From: Sialis fuliginosa
Taxonomy: Eukaryota; Arthropoda; Insecta; Megaloptera; Sialidae
Direction of reading: 5' to 3'
NCBI GenBank assembly: GCA_961205875.1
Contig: OY540810.1
Span: 32,488,001-32,552,000, forward strand
DNA length: 64,000 bases
The notes under the pieces are model-generated. The model made no database searches. It was not told where the DNA came from and saw nothing but the letters and a program-made list of their open reading frames with translations. Shown piece by piece: positions 47,859-59,109 of this stretch. The translations under genes were made by a program, and so were the position numbers. Each line of letters begins with the position of its first letter. The stretch's first letter is position 1.

Positions 47859-47968
47859 CAGGTCCGTCACTAGAGGCTCTGGGGCAACAAGTGATCAAGG
47901 GACCTTTTATCCCCCCCCCCCTTCCTCGAGGGCCACGGGGTACTATCTCGGTGGTAATTACGGCCCTG
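47859..47968. mobile_element. 110-bp hAT-like MITE, CAGGGCCGTAA family
   Basis: CAGGTCCGTCACTAGAGGCT at the left and GTGGTAATTACGGCCCTG at the right with a central C-run. Duplications not clear. Confidence 0.6.
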
Positions 47969-49339
47969 GCTACTATGTAAAATAAATTAGGGGTTAATGA
48001 ATGATTGGTTACACCAAAGGCTACAAAATCTGCAAAATAGCCTCATTTAGATTTTCTGAAAAGCCGCCTTTGATACAGTTTTCAATTACACCAAAGCTGA
48101 TTGATAATAAATATTACTTGTATGTGCTGAAACCACGTTACCACATATTTTGTTCATAGATATTGTTTCGCTATTTTTAAAACGATTATTTCTCGGTGAA
48201 CGTATGTGCGATATCGGCTATTTCTTTAATTAAAGATTTTATCAACTGTTAAAGAATTTATAACGCATATAATGTTCAATGCGTGGCACAGATTTTGGAA
48301 ATTAAGATAAATAAGATAATTAATAATTATAATACTCAAGACACGTTTTAAATTTTAAAGCTGTTTTTCTTAACCGATTTTTTTATAAATATGCGGTGAT
48401 TTTTATCTGTAAATTATAAGGTCAAGCAGAACAATTGTATGGACACCTTTTAACACGTTTTATAATAAATCATTAATGAAAAAGACACGGTTTACATGAT
48501 TCAGAAATCAAAAAAGAACATCATTTTAATAAAGGTTGCCAACATTTTTATTAGAAAATAATTATTTAATAAAAAGTTCAGCCTGTACTTGTCTATTTTT
48601 TCACCAATTTTAAGTAGGTACTTAAATTGATCCATATTTTTTTTATATAGAATAACCAAATAAAAAATAAAAAAACAAGTAACACAGCCTTATATAAATT
48701 CTTCCCGCGTTAAACAACAAAATTCACAAAACTTATAATAAATAAAAAATCAACCAAACTAACAGAAATAAACAAAGCAGTAACTTGTACTGTAAAAATC
48801 ACAGTTGGCTAACATGAATATCCCTATAGAAATCACAAAAACTTAACGGAAAAATAGAACATATTTTATTTTCGTCAAGAAATTGAGCTTGAAATTGAAC
48901 GTTTTATTGTAAGTGTAAACGCAATTTTTAGTTGTCAATTTTAAGTACATAATCTCGATAGAAAAATTGACAAATACAATACAAGGTTTAGGTGAGCTAC
49001 TATAATTTCCCACCATATAACTCTGTAAGATATAATTTTGACTATATCTAGCACCAATATGATACGACTTTGGACAACCCATACTTTATCTTCACCAGTA
49101 GTTTTTATTGATTTTTGATATGATATGAACAAACCATTTTTACTTTTTTTCTAATAAAATGGTCTTATATTTACTTGTATTCATTAATTGTCGATATTGG
49201 AAAGAATTTGCTCGCAACCGAATGCAAACATTAAACTTAATACGAAGTATTTTCAGAGCAATCGAACAGCGGTGTTATGCTGTCTCTGAATTTTAGCAAC
49301 TAAGTTTCTACATAGAGCAAATCCATATAAAAAATAACT
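47969..49339. other. AT-rich sequence, no feature seen
   Basis: No exon, RNA gene or repeat end recognised. Confidence 0.35.
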
Positions 49340-50148
49340 CAATGGACCACGCATCTGACTCGAAAACAGAGTCGTGTCAAAAGAAAGAGATAGAAATAGG
49401 TTTGGAATATACTTGAACTTTTTTAAACAGGAGTGTAACTATTTCATTCTTGGCCCCGAACATTAAAAATATTCATGGATATATGTATATATGTAAAGAG
49501 GTTAAAAAACAAAAAATAATTAACTTTAAGTATAAAAAAATTTTATTTAAAAAAAACAATTATTGATTTCTAAATAATATAAGTTTCGAATTTTCTGACC
49601 CAATTTTAATATCTTGTCCTTCCTTTTTCATAGCTTCGTAATGTAACCTAATATCAAAAAAAATATTTAAAATTTTGTTAAGTAAATCTTGTATGTGCTG
49701 TTTGTAAGTGCAATCCACCTCATCATTTTGTAGCAATCACATGGGAATTGATTTAAAACTATTTTTTATTAATATATATTTAATATTTTTGGTGACAAAA
49801 ATGTTATTTTCCCGGAATATCCGTTCATAATTTTGCAAATTTCTATCAAATCAATTAATGTTTTTTTTTAAATTTCCTCGATGAAATATGAACCATTATT
49901 GTATGTTTATTGTTTATATTATTTACTTTTCTAATAAAAAACTTATTGCACAAAAATCACAAGATAGATATTATACAAAAATATACCGGACAGAAACTAC
50001 CCTGAACTATAGTAAGCTACCAATCAGATTCTTAGAAAAAGAGATAGATATATTCCAAGCTACACTGCATCTCTCTCTCACTTTTTGAACAGATTGTACA
50101 CTATTGTGTTAATACAGAATGCACTGTCCATTCTCTATATCTATGGTT
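49340..50148. mobile_element. MITE copy 2 (CCATAGACATAGAG family), split by an insertion
   Basis: Left half (GGACCACGCATCTGACTCGA) and right half (GAGATAGATATATTCCAAGC ... CTCTATATCTATGG) align to 26243-26462, but 576 bp (49452-50027) interrupts them. ATTCTT occurs on both sides of the insertion (49446-49451 and 50028-50033), a likely 6-bp duplication. The insert has no obvious inverted ends. Confidence 0.55.
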
Positions 50149-50945
50149 ACTAGTTACCTATATACTTTTAGGCAAATTCTTAAGGCACCGAAGTAAAGGG
50201 GGTCGAGAGCTGAGGAAATATAAGTAAAAAATTGTATATGTATGTGTGAAGACCTTTTTTGCTCTAAAAGGTTGAAAAGCAAAAAAAAGTTTTTTTTTTA
50301 ATGTTGGTATAAATTTTAAAAAAATCGGAAAAATGGAGGCCCGAATGTTCATTCTGCTTGAGTTCTCCAACTATTATAACGCGCCGTAGTATATAAGTTA
50401 ATTAAATTAGTCACAAAATTTTCCGAACTTCTAAATTCTTAGATTTGAATCTCAAAACGGATATTATTTAATCAAGATTTTAAATTAATAATTTATATTT
50501 TTCTTGGAAGTTCGTGGATACGTTATTTCTACGAAGAAATAATCAATTATTAAATATTTAAAATTCGTTGTCGGATATTATTACCGACATCTGCTGAATA
50601 TAGACACCACTTTGTTGCATCACTCTGATATTAGTGGCAATGAAAATATTCCATTTTTTATTTGGAAAAATAATGTTTATACATGAATAATTATAGTATA
50701 ATAAGTACGCGTAGAAAATTCACTTGAATATAATACAGTTTCTTTACAATATTACGGTAAAATTAAATTATTATGTATAGGTTATTGTAAAAACATATTT
50801 AATTAAAATATAGATAGATAATACATTATTTAACACAATTCATTATATTTATAATTTTTCTTATAAGATTAAAACAGAAAATTAAAATATTCATTTAAAT
50901 TTATAAAAACATAGATTTTGTCAGTTATTTATTAATTAGATTTAG

Positions 50946-51235
50946 CAGAGCCGTAACTACAGACTCGGGGGCAAGAAGTGACCGAGCCCCCCCCAGAATA
51001 GGCAAAAATAAAATTTGAAGACCTTTTTTTTTTTGATGAAAATGACCTTTTTTTGGTCGCCAATTTAATTTTTTTAGTTTTACACTTCTTACTAATTTTC
51101 ATGAATAATGAATAATAAGTGTGCAATGAAAAAAAAGTCATTAAAATCAAAATTTGTAATAAGTGTAACCAATTAAATAATACAAAATAATAACACAAAA
51201 TAAAAAAAAGTGCCCCGGTGTTAATTACGGCCCTG
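50946..51235. mobile_element. 290-bp hAT-like MITE, CAGGGCCGTAA family
   Basis: CAGAGCCGTAACTACAGACT at the left and TGTTAATTACGGCCCTG at the right, with inner GGGGGC / GTGCCCC blocks. The flanks do not show a clean 8-bp duplication. Confidence 0.65.
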
Positions 51236-51984
51236 TAATTAATTATTTTGACAAATCGTATGTCATCGTTATCCTTATTATTAAATTTGTGTTTTTTTAC
51301 ACTATGCTAATGCCCAAACTATAATATACGTATTGAAAAATTCAATTAAGCCGATTTCATCCCACCCCCATCTTAATAATATTAAACAAAACCTGTTAAA
51401 TATACATTTTGTGTCAATTTTAACAACAAAAACTTAATTTTTGTCTTATATAAATATATAAAACTCATTTAGCGATTAAAATACAAAACAATAATGTATT
51501 ATAGTTCATGAAAAATAGTCTAAAATATGAATTACATATATTCATTTTGAATATATTTTTTAAACCAATGTAAGAGTATGTGTAAAGAATTTAAACCGCG
51601 AACCCTAAAAATACAGGCTTCAGGAATGTTTTTTTACTCACTTCCTTACTCAAAAAGAAACTCTAAATATTAAATAATAAATTCATTTATAGACATAAAT
51701 ATGTACAGCATAAAGATCGATATTTGTATTGAAAATGAAGTATAAAACATTTTTAAAATGAAAATTGTATTACCTTTTTATTATCCACTTCATATTTTCC
51801 AATAAGCACGAAATTTTAAGTCAAAAATTACATTTATTTTCAACAATAATCAATTTTATAACAAAAATAATTCCAACCAACAAAAACCTCACTGATTTCT
51901 ATCGAAAAATTTAAAAATTCGAGCAGACCAAAACTCCACCAACAAACCAAAACAATATCAAAACACCGACTAGATCCTCACAAA
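51236..51984. other. AT-rich sequence, no feature seen
   Basis: No exon or repeat end recognised. Confidence 0.35.
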
Positions 51985-52110
51985 CACATCGGCGCGCGCG
52001 CGTCTTGTATGTGTGTCTGTCTGTGTGTGCGTGACATAGGGCCAGAGATGAGGGGGGTGGGACATCTCCCACGCCGGAGCAGGTACGGCACCTGATACAC
52101 GTTCAGGTAT
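51985..52110. promoter_or_regulatory. CpG/GT-rich block beside candidate exon
   Basis: CGCGCGCGCG at about 51992-52001 is followed by a TGTGTGTC/TG run and GC-rich sequence directly downstream, on the minus strand, of the 54-nt cysteine exon. It may be an intronic enhancer or an alternative promoter. It could also be a low-complexity expansion. Confidence 0.3.
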
Positions 52111-52114
52111 TTAC

Positions 52115-52168
52115 CTGCGCTGGGCCCGCTCTTCTTGGATGGAACACAACAACAGCATGCAATAGAAA
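52115..52168 (-). CDS. Candidate 54-nt cysteine-rich exon of the SH3 gene
   Basis: Between a possible CATCTTCAG acceptor and the donor GCAG|GTAAAT lie 54 nt encoding SIACCCCVPSKKSGPSA. The exon is phase 1 on both sides, so it can be included or skipped without changing frame, and its end fits the phase required by the exon at 33981. Four consecutive cysteines followed by lysines would be a plausible palmitoylation site (inference). The frame also stays open upstream to an ATG at 52331, so the 5' boundary is uncertain. The evidence is phase fit and composition only. Confidence 0.35.
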
Positions 52169-52965
52169 CTGAAGATGTTGCTTGTATGCATGGATGGTCA
52201 GGTTCGAATTGAAGAATTTTTGAGGAGGAATGGCTTAAAACGTACCTTAGCTTTTTATTAATTCTTACTTGCACGAAGAAGTCAAGCAATATAATTTTTA
52301 AAGTTTGGGAAAATACACGGCTTAAAAACATGGATTATATTTTGTGTCTATTACGTAATTGTATAATTAAAATATAATATTTTTGATATGTAAACATTTT
52401 CACCAAATCGGTTTTCTGTCTAAAAATCTTTATTATTAACTTAAGAACTACTGGAAATCTAAGAAGTGTTCCAGGGCAGATATAATCACGCTATAACTGA
52501 AAAGAGCTGAGCAGTGAATAAATTAGCCGCGTAAGTAAAAAAAAATGAGCACGCGGACCATTTAACCCGTACCCTGGCTTAAAATGTAAGAAATATATCA
52601 AAATTATATATGTATGGGCATTTTGTACAATTAAATTAGTTCTATATGTGACCTTTATTTATATAAAATGCGATCTACGCCTATCTATTTTCAACCTGCA
52701 TTAATTCAAATAACGGCATGAAATACTTAAAATCTGTTTTTAGATTTAATGTGTGAAACAGATGTGGAACAATATTCTATAGAAAATTTCTCTGTACATT
52801 TAAATTGCATTTAAGGCTAGTTTAGCCTTTCAGAAGCCAAAAGGTTGGAGGAATCTTATCAAACAAATACAGTCAATGAAATTGTTAATTTATAAATATA
52901 ATAATTATACAAATCAATTTAATCAATTTCTCTGGTATTAAAAATAATAAATCAAAGAATGATTC

Positions 52966-53107
52966 GGATCTTGGCTTCTGGGTGGGAGCCGCGTCGATTT
53001 GGTTGTGTAATCACATAAATAAAGAATATAACGATTAAATCGATGCGGCTTACACCCAGAAATCAAGATCTATACCAAGATTCACCGCGGAAGTCTCAAG
53101 ACTTGTA
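52966..53107 (+). mobile_element. Short hairpin retroposon-like element, copy A, 13-bp TSD
   Basis: GGATCTTGGCTTCTGGGTGG starts a hairpin closed by TACACCCAGAAATCAAGATC, followed by a short unpaired tail ending AAGACTTGTA. It is flanked by perfect 13-bp duplications CAAAGAATGATTC (52953-52965; 53108-53120). Confidence 0.78.
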
Positions 53108-53134
53108 CAAAGAATGATTCATTTAATACTCATA

Positions 53135-53466
53135 TGTCCGGTATTATAAAGGACCTAGCAAATTTGCTAGCTAGCAAGCACTTTCAAGTAAGATATCAAA
53201 CTTATATGACAGTTCTTTTGGAGTTTGTTGAAGACTTTGACAAGTTTCGCGCACGCGTTGTAGGTAAACACCAACGCTATTAAAACAGTGGTGATATTAT
53301 GAAAATTATTTTGTACGGTGAAAGATGCCAACTGTGTTACAATTAGTTGAAGTGTCACTGTTTTAAATTCCATAACTAATCCATAGATACTAGTACAGAA
53401 TGAATACCCCATTTGAAAGTAATTGCTAGCTAGCAAATTTTGCTAGCTCCTTTATAATACCGGACA
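53135..53466. mobile_element. Harbinger-type MITE, copy 2 of 3
   Basis: 332 bp with the TGTCCGGTATTATAAAGGA...TCCTTTATAATACCGGACA ends. Target flanks ATA/TTA are imperfect. It is highly similar along its whole length to the 58635-58966 copy, and the minus-strand frames in both are a by-product of that identity. Confidence 0.82.
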
Positions 53467-53574
53467 TTAAATTTCAATTCAGTAATAAATAGTCTTGCTA
53501 GCGAGATATACAATAAAATGTAAATAAAATCATTTTTGTTTTGGTACATCCACGAATAATTTTCAGCGATCTAT

Positions 53575-53765
53575 AGCTGTAACACACATCTACACCGTGC
53601 TGGTACACGATCCGCGCGTCTCCGGTGTTCATCATCACGAGAGGGATAATTAGGGCCGGCTCTCTCGCTTTATCTGCGGCACCGATCGCGCGCCCTTCTC
53701 TCGTTCGGATGGGCGGGATTTCTCCGTATGACGCGCGCGATCCAGCTTTTTGATAACAGTATGAG
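53575..53765. promoter_or_regulatory. CpG-rich block, candidate promoter
   Basis: This stretch is rich in CG dinucleotides (CGCGCG runs near 53615, 53690 and 53740) inside otherwise very AT-rich sequence. It surrounds the candidate first coding exon of the minus-strand SH3 gene. The role is inferred from composition only. Confidence 0.4.
53596..53635 (-). CDS. Candidate first coding exon of the SH3 gene
   Basis: Within a CpG-rich block, two adjacent ATG codons at 53635 and 53632 open MMNTGDARIVYQH, followed by CACG|GTGTAG, a weak donor in phase 1. That phase matches both the 54-nt exon at 52168 and the exon at 33981. The GC-rich surroundings fit a promoter and first exon. No homology was recognised, so this rests on position, CpG content and phase. 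Confidence 0.3.
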
Positions 53766-54021
53766 GTTATGTTGTAAATTGGATTCTGTGATTTGTACTA
53801 TCAATTATAAGCAGTGATTCTTATACTGTTTGGTAGGTTGAACTGTATGTGAAATTATATCACTGTCATTACAATAATACCCCAGTTTCAATTACAAAAA
53901 AAAGTGTACACTTTAATAAGCTTTGATAACTTCGTTTCTTTACACTTTCGTTTCGATGTAAGAGTTGAAACATTAATATATTATTCACATAAATTATGAT
54001 TCCTAATTATTGCAATGTTTT

Positions 54022-54166
54022 AGCTTGTTTAATTAGACCAAAAAGACAAAACAGCAGCATGGTGTTTTAGTTTTGACAAACCATCAACAAAACCTACACG
54101 GTGGTTTTTAATATAAATGGTTTCAAAACACCGTGTTGCTGTTTTGTCTTTTTGGTGTAAACAACG
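54022..54166. repeat. Relative of the 13382 mini-MITE
   Basis: GACCAAAAAGACAAAACAGC near the left end is inverted as GCTGTTTTGTCTTTTTGGTG near the right end, enclosing about 60 bp. The core matches the 78-bp element at 13382-13459. Confidence 0.6.
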
Positions 54167-54170
54167 CATT

Positions 54171-56363
54171 TTTTCTGGTAGCATTAACCACAGCAAACGG
54201 GGTATTTTTTTACTTCCAAATAAATATCGATGAAAAACTTTATGCAAACTTTATTTTCAGAAGTAAACTGAAAAGATATAATATAAAAATATCCACAGTT
54301 TTCAGTCTTTTATACAGTGGTGGACTAAAGAACGTTGCGTTCTAGGGCGGAATGTTAGTTATGACCTCCCCCCCCCTTACACCTCGGTGATACGTTATGA
54401 AATATTGTAATATATTTTGTGAAATAAGAAAAAAATAGTACGCTACTGGTTTTTTAACATTGCGATTTTAATTAATTAAATTTCGTAGGTTGATTTAGCC
54501 CATTAAAACCCTTTACATTTAGATGCGTTTATGCCTACTACCTACATATATATAGAATCTATTGTTTATCGGTACCTATGCAATTATTTATCATTTTATC
54601 ATATTTTCTTCATTTATTGTAAAAATCAATGTAAATTAAAAACGAAAACATGTTAGAAGAAGTAAAGTTTGCAACCGGCAGGTTACGTAACGCGGAACGA
54701 ACACGAGCGATACACATTAATTATTGACTAGGAAAGCGGTAATGAGAATTAACGAGACACTAAATACAGATAAAACGACAGTAATTCTACAACATTAGGT
54801 ATCTTATTGGATGAGCGCGCATAAGATTTAATTACCATTGTCTAGTGTACTTAAGTATGTTTAAATAAAACATACGTGTTTCTACATAAATTATTCTTAA
54901 TCAGTTTTTTTGAAATATTAATTATTTATTTTATTTGACTGTATTTTTGTAATGAATCAATTGCTATAATATTCAAATTTTATAAATAAATAAATAAAAT
55001 GTTTTTCCAATTAGGGCTGTACGTGATACGAGACGAGAATCAGATGTGTCTCGTTTCGGGTTATGGAATTGAAGTTTCGTCTCGATCTAGTGTGATTTTT
55101 TTTTTAATTACATTTATTTTTTTGTAAAAAACAAATAAATTTTGAAATTGAAAGGTTCGTATATATTTTACTTTAATTATTGATTTAAACTACTGGAAAA
55201 ACGGAGAAACTGTGGTTTCTAGTCACTTAAACTAAAAATATATACCTTAACCACAATAAAACTATTTTATATTTTATTGTGGTTAAGGTTAGGTTAGTTT
55301 AAGTATTGATTTAAAGATCATAACCAGTAAAATTTTACTTAAATGATTGATAATTTTTTAAGCCCGAGACTCACGACGAGACATAAATAAAGTTGATATC
55401 TCGGTCTAGTATTGGTCTGGTCTAGTTCGAATTTAAGACTATTTTGTCTCGGTCTCGTTTTGAGACTTCTGAAAAAAAAATAGTGAAACTGTGTCAGGAT
55501 GCACAGTCGAGGGATTGACGTGAATACGTTCCAAATCTAAAATCGCATGGTTTGTGGTAGTGGGGTTAAATAAAACTCAGACTCATGATGTGCTTACGTC
55601 CCCTTTACCCCCTGACCCTCTCAGCTACTGGTAATGGTATATTTTCCGATAGCTGCTGACAATGAGACGATCATTCCAATGCTATGCGTCTTTAATATTT
55701 TGTGCTGGTTTTTGCACGTGTTTTAGCCGACATTCTGATTTTTTTTTACAGCCTAATTAATTTTTGTACCTGCATATAGTATATTAAACTTTACTTTTAT
55801 AACTGACAGTATTTATCATATCGACATTATTATAAACTTTTCTAACATTTCATTTCTCATTACAGTTAATTTTGATATTTTCTTTTCAAAAGTACAATTG
55901 ACAATACTATACAAATTATGAATAATAATGAGAATTCAATAATTGTCTGTAACTCCTACCATTAATGAATTACTGTAAATTTTACTGCGCCTTAAACGCA
56001 TCTTTTATATTACAACTTTACACATATTTTAATTTCTAGCTTTTGTATTGCAAATACAGTGTTTTGTGATAACAATAAACAATAATGAATACCATAATCC
56101 ATTTATAATGAAAACAACTGATCATTTTTAATTTCTATAACGTTTCATCATATGCCGCAATAGATTTTTTTAATTATAATATTCACATCATTTTTATATA
56201 TATTTTTTTTGAGTAGTTGTCATCAAAGTAATACATGTGACCCATTTTCATCGAAATCTGACCCGTTAACAAATTTTAACATTTTCAAAAAATTCAATTA
56301 AATTTTTGAAACTTTGGGCTATTTGTGCGATCTCAAAATATTGACTGATTTAAAAAAATAATG
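54171..56363. other. AT-rich sequence with repeat debris
   Basis: A C-run near 54367 (hAT-like end debris) and a TCTCG-rich repeat at about 55015-55470 (GAGACGAGAATC, CCCGAGACTCACGACGAGAC, TCTCGGTCTAGTATTGGTCT) related in style to the array at 39841. No exon seen. Confidence 0.4.
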
Positions 56364-56376
56364 ACGTTATGCTTGT

Positions 56377-56534
56377 TATAGATCTTGGCTTCTGGGTGTA
56401 AGTCGCGTCGGTTTGGTCGTGTTATCGGCCAACGTTTCGTCACACATTGCAGTGGACGAAACGTTAGCCGATAACACGATCAAACCGACGCGGCTTACAC
56501 TTAGAAGCCAAGATCCATATAAGACTTGTATATC
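56377..56534 (+). mobile_element. Short hairpin retroposon-like element, copy B, 13-bp TSD
   Basis: GATCTTGGCTTCTGGGTGTA ... with a stem of about 55 bp containing GGCCAACGTTTCGTC, a small loop at about 56443-56454, and a tail ending AAGACTTGTATATC. Flanked by perfect 13-bp duplications ACGTTATGCTTGT (56364-56376; 56535-56547). Confidence 0.8.
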
Positions 56535-56547
56535 ACGTTATGCTTGT

Positions 56548-57540
56548 GTTAATGAGTAGCATCTTTTGCGCACTATTACGATTCGATCCGCGAAAATTTC
56601 CTATTTTCGACCCACCCTAAGGTATATGTTTGTCAGAATGTTGCAAAAGTTTGTACGATTCGTTATTCTGTTACAGATAAATTCGCATTTAGTATGTAAG
56701 AATAGATGTCGAAACACAAAGTAAACAATTTCTCACAAGGTTAATTATTATTATTTGAATAATGGTTGTTTATGTTGCTATTAGCATTGTTTATAAACAG
56801 GCTGGAAGATGTCAAGAAATCATTAATCATGTTCAAATTTCTTGAGTTATGCAGCACATTTTAAATACCAGCACATAAAAAACTTGTAATACTTCAGACG
56901 GTGATTTAGTAAATTTAAAGTATATTATAATACAACTACATATTAATATAGGTATGTATATATACATATAAGAACAAAGAAACTAAAAAAAGTTAATTTT
57001 TAAATAGATTGAAAATTTAAAATGTAAATACGTTTATAAGAATCACATGTTAAGATGTCGGCAGTAATATTTTAAAATTAAAACTTGTTGCTATTTTATC
57101 TACTATGATATTGTAACATTGATTTTTTTTCTCGAGAATGACTTGAAGTAAAAAATGAATATTTTAATTAAATATTTATAGGTACCCTACAAAAGTTATT
57201 ATGTTATATATACATTAGCAAATATTAGTAAATTTTTAAGATATATCTATCTATAAATATAGTTTCTAAATCTATATTTGAAACGAGTTTTGAAACAATA
57301 AAATTAAAATATGTATTTCACGATAACATCTTTTGTAACAAAAAAATAATCTTTAATATCCATTTTATTTAGTTTCAAGTTTTTGAACGAATTTTGTCTA
57401 ATAATTTTTCTGATAACAAAAACGTATATGAATTTGATAATTTTTTTATTATTTTCGATTCAAAAACACATACATCATAGATACAATAGATGTATGTGTA
57501 TAAACTCATCATAATTGTAATTTTTGTATAAAAGATTGAA
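56548..57540. other. AT-rich sequence, no feature seen
   Basis: No exon, RNA gene or repeat end recognised. Confidence 0.35.
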
Positions 57541-57724
57541 TATGCTTTTCAGTCTGTTGAAAGGGGGTTCAAAAAAATGTGTTTTTTCAAATATCCTATC
57601 ATTTCTGTTTCATCAATCTACGTCCGTATACCAAATTTCCTCAATCGGTATAAAATGTATATAGACGGACGGACGAACAGAGCGAAACTATAAGGGTTCC
57701 TAGTTTTCTACGGAACCCTAAAAA
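57541..57724 (+). repeat. SINE/LINE-like repeat with ACCCTAAAA tail, second copy
   Basis: TATACCAAATTTCCTCAATC, ACGGACGGACGAACAGAGCG and TTTTCTACGGAACCCTAAAA match the 3' half of the 15436-15830 repeat. Confidence 0.6.
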
Positions 57725-58139
57725 CTACATTTAGTTAATAAAATAAAAATTAAAATAAACATTTATTAAAACGATGGTATTTGTTCAATAAAACCGAAAG
57801 TCAATTGTATAATAATGCATTTAAATATAAGTTTTTCAAACGTGAATTAAAAAAAGTCTAGTTGTAAACACATTTACACGTTTGTATACCCGAAAAATTA
57901 TCATTAAACTTTCATTCTTAAAGAAAAAAATTCAAAACGTACCTTTTTATATCAAGATTTTACTCTATTGTCTTTAAAGCCGCAGTTAAATCAGAAAATG
58001 ATATACATTATGTGTTTCATGTTTTATATTATAATAAAGAATCAATCTCTAAATATAATTTATATATCCTAATCTAAAAACCACAATACGATCAAGATAT
58101 TTGTAGTGTTGTTGATCTAGTACACTATTATAAAGCGAT

Positions 58140-58310
58140 TTGGGCGGTAGTGTCGCGCGCACGAGCCTCAGTGTTTGGGGCGCCCCGCGGCGCGGCGTGT
58201 GTCAGCACCGGCTACCGTATATGTCACTATAAATCATTTCTCGATCATCATATTAGAATAATACACGTGTGTGCGTCTGTAATAGTTGTATTTGTTGTAA
58301 GACGACAGGG
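58140..58310. promoter_or_regulatory. CpG-rich block, candidate promoter
   Basis: A dense CG stretch (GTCGCGCGCACGAGCC, then GCGCCCCGCGGCGCGGCG) has TATAAAG at 58129-58135 and a TCAGT initiator-like pentamer at 58168-58172 on the plus strand. The 41-base spacing is longer than usual for a TATA/initiator pair. Open frames across it (from 58150) have no recognisable homology. Plus-strand GTAAGA and GTAGGT sites downstream could be donors. Confidence 0.35.
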
Positions 58311-58634
58311 CTGTATCAAGGGCAGATATCTTCGATTTCGTTTAAAAATATTGTTGGTAGGTATGTACATATATATGTCTTATTTTGTTTCGCATTTGAA
58401 TTATTAAATTTAACTTGCTCATTGTTCACATACTATGGGCAATTAATTATAATTATAATAATTAGGGTAATAAAATTCAGTTTGATATTCAATTTTATCC
58501 CAGAACTGCATTTATACTGTGACAATTTTATTCTGATACAAATGAAAACGCTTAAATATTAAAATAATAATGTTTCATATATAAGTTTGTATTCAATTCT
58601 TAAAGTAAACATATGTTCTGAAAATTTGTAATAA

Positions 58635-58966
58635 TGTCCGGTATCATAAAGGACCTAACAAATTTGTTAGCTAGCAAGCACTTTCAACTGAGATATCAAA
58701 CTTATATGACAGTTCTTTTGGAGTTTGTTGATGACTTTGACAAGTTTCGCGCACGCGTTGTAGGTAAATACAAACGGTATTAAAACAGTGGTGATGTTAT
58801 GAAAATTATTTTGTACGGTCAAAGATGCCAACTGTGTTACAATTAGTTGAAGTGTCACTGCTCTAAATTCCATAACTAATCCATAGATACTAGTACAGAA
58901 TTAATACCCCATTTGAATGTAATTGCTAGCTAGCAAATTTTGTTAGGTCCTTTATAATACCGGACA
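58635..58966. mobile_element. Harbinger-type MITE, copy 3 of 3
   Basis: 332 bp, same length as copy 2, flanked by TAA at 58632-58634 and 58967-58969. The left end carries GGTATCATAAAGGACC and the right end GGTCCTTTATAATACC. Non-coding. Confidence 0.85.
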
Positions 58967-59109
58967 TAAGTGTTTGGGAATAACTCCTCCTTTAACTATG
59001 ATTACTAGCTTTAATCTTTTTCAAAGTCATTGCAAGCAGCACGCACTGTTTCCATAGGCATTTTGTCTCAAATTTTGAGAATAAAATACTTAAATTACTG
59101 CAAATTTCA

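Noticed and set aside
56377..56534. Hammerhead ribozyme in the hairpin element
   Set aside because: A CGAAAC-like segment is present but no CTGATGA core was found; the strong stem alone is not evidence of a ribozyme.
58129..58172. TATA box plus TCAGT initiator pair
   Set aside because: Spacing of about 41 bases is too long for a standard pair, so it was not listed as a defined core promoter.
58150..58407. Plus-strand frame starting MSRARASVFGAPRG
   Set aside because: Open because of GC-rich sequence; no homology and no clear splice context.
53167..58873. Similar minus-strand frames at 53167-53436 and 58667-58873
   Set aside because: Both lie within copies of the same 332-bp MITE; no transposase motif.
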